A DNA stretch of 64,000 nucleotides from Paraburkholderia rhizosphaerae (GTDB lineage: Bacteria > Pseudomonadota > Gammaproteobacteria > Burkholderiales > Burkholderiaceae): contig NZ_SORE01000024.1 of NCBI RefSeq assembly GCF_004366595.1, positions 53,010 through 117,009 on the forward strand, read 5' to 3'. Made by a program: the position numbers and the translations under genes. Below are positions 61,192 through 64,000 of this stretch, in pieces; positions within the stretch are counted from its first letter, which is position 1, and every line of letters starts with the position of its first letter. The notes under the pieces were generated by a model. It saw nothing but the letters and a program-made list of their open reading frames with translations, ran no database searches and was not told where the DNA came from.

Positions 61192-63120
61192 TCACTGGGC
61201 TGCGTGCCCCGTTCTATCGTGGTTCAGGTCGTAGTGCGATTCGAGCGGTGGCAACGAGCACTGGAAAGTCGCGCCATGCACTTCGTTGTTGAACGCGCAG
61301 ATTTGTCCGCCGTGCGCGTGGATGATCGACCGGCAGACTGACAGCCCCATTCCCATGCCGCGCGGCTTGGTGCTGAAAAACGCCTCGAACAATCGACCTT
61401 CGAGTTCCGCGCGGATTCCCGTACCCGAGTCCCGCACTGCAAACGCGATGTTCCCAGCCTCGTCCAGCCACGACTCTATCAACAGGTCGCGCGGCCGGTC
61501 GCTGATCGCGTCCATCGCCTGGATGCCGTTCATGACGAGATTGATCAGCACCTGCTGCAACTGGACACGGTCTCCAAGCAATGGCGGCAGCGCCGGTTCA
61601 AGGTTGACCCGCATCGACGCGCGATAACTTGCGACCTCACGCTGCGTCAGGGACACAACGTCGTTCACGACATCGTCGAGTTCGAGTGGAACGACTTGCG
61701 CGACACCTTTTGTCGCTAGCGCGCGAATCCGCTTGATAATCTGCGCCGCGCGTCGTGCGTTCTCAACGACACGCTCCAAGCACGCACTCGCCTCGCAGAT
61801 ATTCGGCGCGGGCCGCTTTAGCCATCGGAGCCCGGCTTCGCTATCAATCACAATTCCATTGAGCGGCTGGTTGACCTCATGAGCAATCGTTGAGCTCAAC
61901 TCTCCTAGCGTAGTCGCGCGCGTGACGCGGGCCAGTTCGTTTTGCGCATCCTGCAACTGTGTTTCCGCCTTCCTCGCGGCCGTGATATCCATGACGGCTC
62001 CGATGTAGTGCTGGTCATCCCCTTCGACAGTCGAAGCACGCACAACTGCGCGCACAAATTTGACTCTTCCATCGGACATCAGCAGCCGACACTCAAAATC
62101 GACCTTCGCGATACTGTGGATCATCTGTTCGATTGTTTGCTCAAGCCGCTCACGATCATCGGGATGCACGCGTTGCAGTATGAGATCGAATGTAGGACTG
62201 ACATCCAGCTCGTACTCAAAGATATGGAAGGTCTGATTCGACCAGTACACTTCTCCGCTTCTGATATCCCATCCGAAACTTCCCGTGAGGCTAAGACTCT
62301 GCGCTTCTGCCAGAAAGGCCGCCTGGCTGCACCGCAACGCGTCTTCGGCGCGTTTGCGAACGCCGATGTCGTTGCCGTTCTCCAGGGTTGCAAGCGGTCT
62401 GCCGGAATCGTCGCAGTGGAGGTACCAGCGACTCGACATCACAACCTCAGCACCGTCCCGCTTGGTGTGGACGAGTTCGCCTTCCCATTTGCCGGTTCGC
62501 AGCAGCGCGCTATTGACCTCTTCAAAGGGCGTCGGAAACCGCGTGCCTAGAAGGGTTTGCGAAATCTGGCCGACGGCCTCGTTGCTCGTCCAGCCGAAGA
62601 GGTCCGCCGCGCCCTGATTCCAGTACAGCACCACGCCATCCATGTTCCGCACGATCACCGCGTCGCGCGAAAGGTCCAGTAACTTCGCCTGATCGCGCCG
62701 GACGTCCGAAAGTACCTGCATGCGCCTGACCAACGCCGTAATGATGAGTGACGCGACCACAAAGGAGATCAGCGACGGCACGTCAGCGCTATCTCGAAGA
62801 TGAAAAGAAAGTACCGGCTGAGCAAAGAAATAATCAATCAAGAGCGTCGCAACCGCGCAAAAAACGAGGGACGAGATAACGCTGTCTGCGAAGGACAGCA
62901 TGACCACCGCCACTAGAAACACACAGTGAGTTGTCGTCCCGTCAAAACCAGACTCGTAGCATGCAAAGGTGATCAGCCCGAGTGCGACGAAGCCCACGAA
63001 CCACAAGACAACCATTCGACGCACGTAAGTCGCAGCGCTTGTAACGCGAGGCACCGCGGGACGAGGGGCGTGATCGATAGCCTCGACAATCTCATTCACG
63101 ATTTGAAAGGCTGATCTCAT
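61192..63120 (-). CDS. Membrane sensor histidine kinase (DUF4118-like sensor, PAS domains)
   Basis: 642 residues from ATG 63120; an in-frame TTG at 63159 would add 13 residues. Residues about 30-135 hold several transmembrane helices with FVGFVALGLITFACYESGFDGTTTHCVFLVAVVMLSF and LLIDYFFAQPVLSFHLRDSADVPSLISFVVASLIITALVRRM, the KdpD-type DUF4118 module. Two PAS domains follow (VRNMDGVVLYWNQGAADLFGWTSNEAVGQ and SGEVYWSNQTFHIFEYELDVSPTF). The HisKA box is LSSTIAHEVNQPLNGIVIDSEAGLRWL with His414, then QQVLINLVMNGIQAM, RDSGTGIR and GMGMGLSVCRSIIHAHGG. It belongs to the same kinase class as the others in the island. No regulator is directly adjacent except receiver copy 2. Confidence 0.92.
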   Translation of the reverse strand: MRSAFQIVNEIVEAIDHAPRPAVPRVTSAATYVRRMVVLWFVGFVALGLITFACYESGFDGTTTHCVFLVAVVMLSFADSVISSLVFCAVATLLIDYFFAQPVLSFHLRDSADVPSLISFVVASLIITALVRRMQVLSDVRRDQAKLLDLSRDAVIVRNMDGVVLYWNQGAADLFGWTSNEAVGQISQTLLGTRFPTPFEEVNSALLRTGKWEGELVHTKRDGAEVVMSSRWYLHCDDSGRPLATLENGNDIGVRKRAEDALRCSQAAFLAEAQSLSLTGSFGWDIRSGEVYWSNQTFHIFEYELDVSPTFDLILQRVHPDDRERLEQTIEQMIHSIAKVDFECRLLMSDGRVKFVRAVVRASTVEGDDQHYIGAVMDITAARKAETQLQDAQNELARVTRATTLGELSSTIAHEVNQPLNGIVIDSEAGLRWLKRPAPNICEASACLERVVENARRAAQIIKRIRALATKGVAQVVPLELDDVVNDVVSLTQREVASYRASMRVNLEPALPPLLGDRVQLQQVLINLVMNGIQAMDAISDRPRDLLIESWLDEAGNIAFAVRDSGTGIRAELEGRLFEAFFSTKPRGMGMGLSVCRSIIHAHGGQICAFNNEVHGATFQCSLPPLESHYDLNHDRTGHAAQ

Positions 63121-63395
63121 GATCCGAATCGCAAACGTTGACTGTGATGCGAGAAACAAAGCTATGGTGCGGCGTGTTGCCGTGTTGCCTGATGATTCTG
63201 GTATTCCCGGCAGACGCGACGCCGGTGCCGGCGACGCTGTCTTCTACGGACCTGCTATCACGACAATGCGGACGCCTGGCGTGACTAGCAGCCGCGTGCA
63301 TGCCAATACCGGCCCGCGCGAGCGCACGCGGACCATCGAAACCTCACATCGACAGGAACAACTGAACGAGGGCTAGTTCGTAGGTCAAAACGGTT

Positions 63396-63707
63396 TTAGG
63401 CCTTCTTCGCGTAACCCTGGCACCAGCCCTCGCCAAGAACGAGCTTGCCTCCAAGCAGTGGGCACGGTGCGCTCGCCGCGCTCGCGGCACCTTGATAGAA
63501 CTGGCAGTTCGAGCATTTATCGCCGGGCATGTAATTCTTGAATTTCGCTTTGTCGACCTGTGACGCATTCGCTTTGTATCCCAGTGCCATTGCGGCAGGG
63601 TCCGACTCAGAAACCGGGGTGCCGTCTGCTCGCGCGACATTCACGAGAAAAAGGTTGGATGCGAGACCGGCGAGGCTAATGACAAATGCACGGCGAGAGG
63701 CGGACAT
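63396..63707 (-). CDS. High-potential iron-sulfur protein (HiPIP)
   Basis: 103 residues with TAGGAGAAAAAC before the ATG. A Tat-type signal, SRRAFVISLAGLASNLFLV, carries the folded cluster protein to the periplasm. The mature part has the four-cysteine pattern of HiPIP: CSNCQFYQG, CPLLGGKLVLGEGWCQGYAKKA, binding one [4Fe-4S] cluster. It is a small soluble periplasmic electron carrier. The gene stands between the sensor kinase and a ccsB gene, the latter for cytochrome c assembly; a common respiratory theme is plausible. Confidence 0.93.
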   Translation of the reverse strand: MSASRRAFVISLAGLASNLFLVNVARADGTPVSESDPAAMALGYKANASQVDKAKFKNYMPGDKCSNCQFYQGAASAASAPCPLLGGKLVLGEGWCQGYAKKA

Positions 63708-63805
63708 GTTTTTCTCCTATGGAGTTGGATCTGACTGTGGGGACGCTTCTCTTCAAGCATAACGTGCGAGGCGTCATAAGTGATGTTTCGATTCGCATAC
63801 CGAAC

Positions 63806-63826
63806 GATACTGACGTATAGGCTCTG
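63806..63826 (+). promoter_or_regulatory. Possible third match of the shared element near HiPIP
   Basis: GATACTGACGTATAGGCTCTG resembles GATACGAACGTATAGGCTG (one added base and a few changes) about 100 bp upstream of the HiPIP start, on the opposite strand to that gene. It may be a common site or chance. Confidence 0.3.
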
Positions 63827-63903
63827 ACTGAAAAACTCTGGCGTCGCTTTGGAAAACGCTCTCAGCCAGTCGCGCGGTCACGCTTCCGTGCCCGCGACCA
63901 GAA

Positions 63904-64000
63904 TCACAGCTTTCCGTAACTATGCAGCCCGGACAGGAACATGTTCACGCCGAGGAATGCGAACGTCGTGACCAGCAGGCCCGTCAGCGCCCACCACGCG
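63904..64000 (-). CDS. ccsB: CcsB/ResC-type cytochrome c biogenesis protein, C-terminal end (partial)
   Basis: The window edge holds the last 31 codons of a minus-strand gene: AWWALTGLLVTTFAFLGVNMFLSGLHSYGKL then TGA. The final helix and the FLGVNMFLSGLHSYG ending are characteristic of CcsB, the haem-handling membrane partner of system II cytochrome c maturation in beta-proteobacteria. The rest of the gene lies outside the window. Confidence 0.85.
   Translation of the reverse strand, partial: AWWALTGLLVTTFAFLGVNMFLSGLHSYGKL

Overview
The window looks like a piece of a Burkholderiaceae chromosome, most likely Paraburkholderia, Caballeronia or Burkholderia. The evidence is high GC, a MXKDX-repeat protein, a Burkholderia-type general porin, a protein resembling DUF3331, and a CcsB fragment next to a HiPIP gene. 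I see no rRNA, tRNA, CRISPR array, IS element or phage. All family names come from reading the translations; no database search was run.

Layout. (1) 0.4-2.2 kb: cytochrome b561-like protein, sulfite-oxidase-fold molybdopterin lipoprotein and MXKDX protein, probably one exported redox unit. A porin and a small membrane protein follow. (2) 4.5-14.4 kb, minus strand: a tight six-gene unit of TonB-dependent receptor, OmpR-type regulator, sensor kinase, outer-membrane factor, adaptor and RND pump. It joins outer-membrane uptake, sensing and tripartite efflux. A large YncE-like/phosphoesterase exoprotein lies upstream. (3) 18.6-28.5 kb: a LodA/GoxA-type (CTQ) oxidase locus. Bicupin, LodA-like oxidase, LodB-like flavoprotein and NarL-type regulator form one minus-strand operon with ATGA overlaps. 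Diverging from it is a PstS-like binding protein with an adjacent hybrid histidine kinase. A sigma-like protein lies on the far side. (4) 28.6-32.3 kb: two paralogous amidases flanking a TetR regulator, with matching 18-bp operators placed on recognisable promoters. (5) 32.6-40.4 kb: a secreted AOC-barrel-like protein, a parallel beta-helix protein, a YkgB/RclC-like membrane protein, a QOR-type oxidoreductase, an AraC regulator, a GST and a DUF3331-like protein. (6) 40.7-63.2 kb: a signalling island with three FixJ-type regulators, two receiver-only regulators, three intact FixL-like kinases (one fused to a Ser/Thr-kinase/AAA module, 1844 aa) and one decayed kinase. Embedded in it are a second AraC regulator, a MocR regulator, a family VIII-like serine hydrolase and a DHA2-type MFS exporter. 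(7) 63.4-64 kb: HiPIP and the C-terminus of CcsB.

Most notable. The island is built on a nested inverted duplication: receiver gene / kinase / FixJ gene at 40.7-45.7 kb recurs in mirror order at 58.2-61.1 kb. In the second copy the kinase has lost about 0.93 kb and is frameshifted, while both regulator genes remain intact. The receiver genes share a conserved upstream element that also has a match near the HiPIP gene. The best candidate for a little-described system is the CTQ-oxidase operon with its bicupin and its own apparent sensory apparatus.
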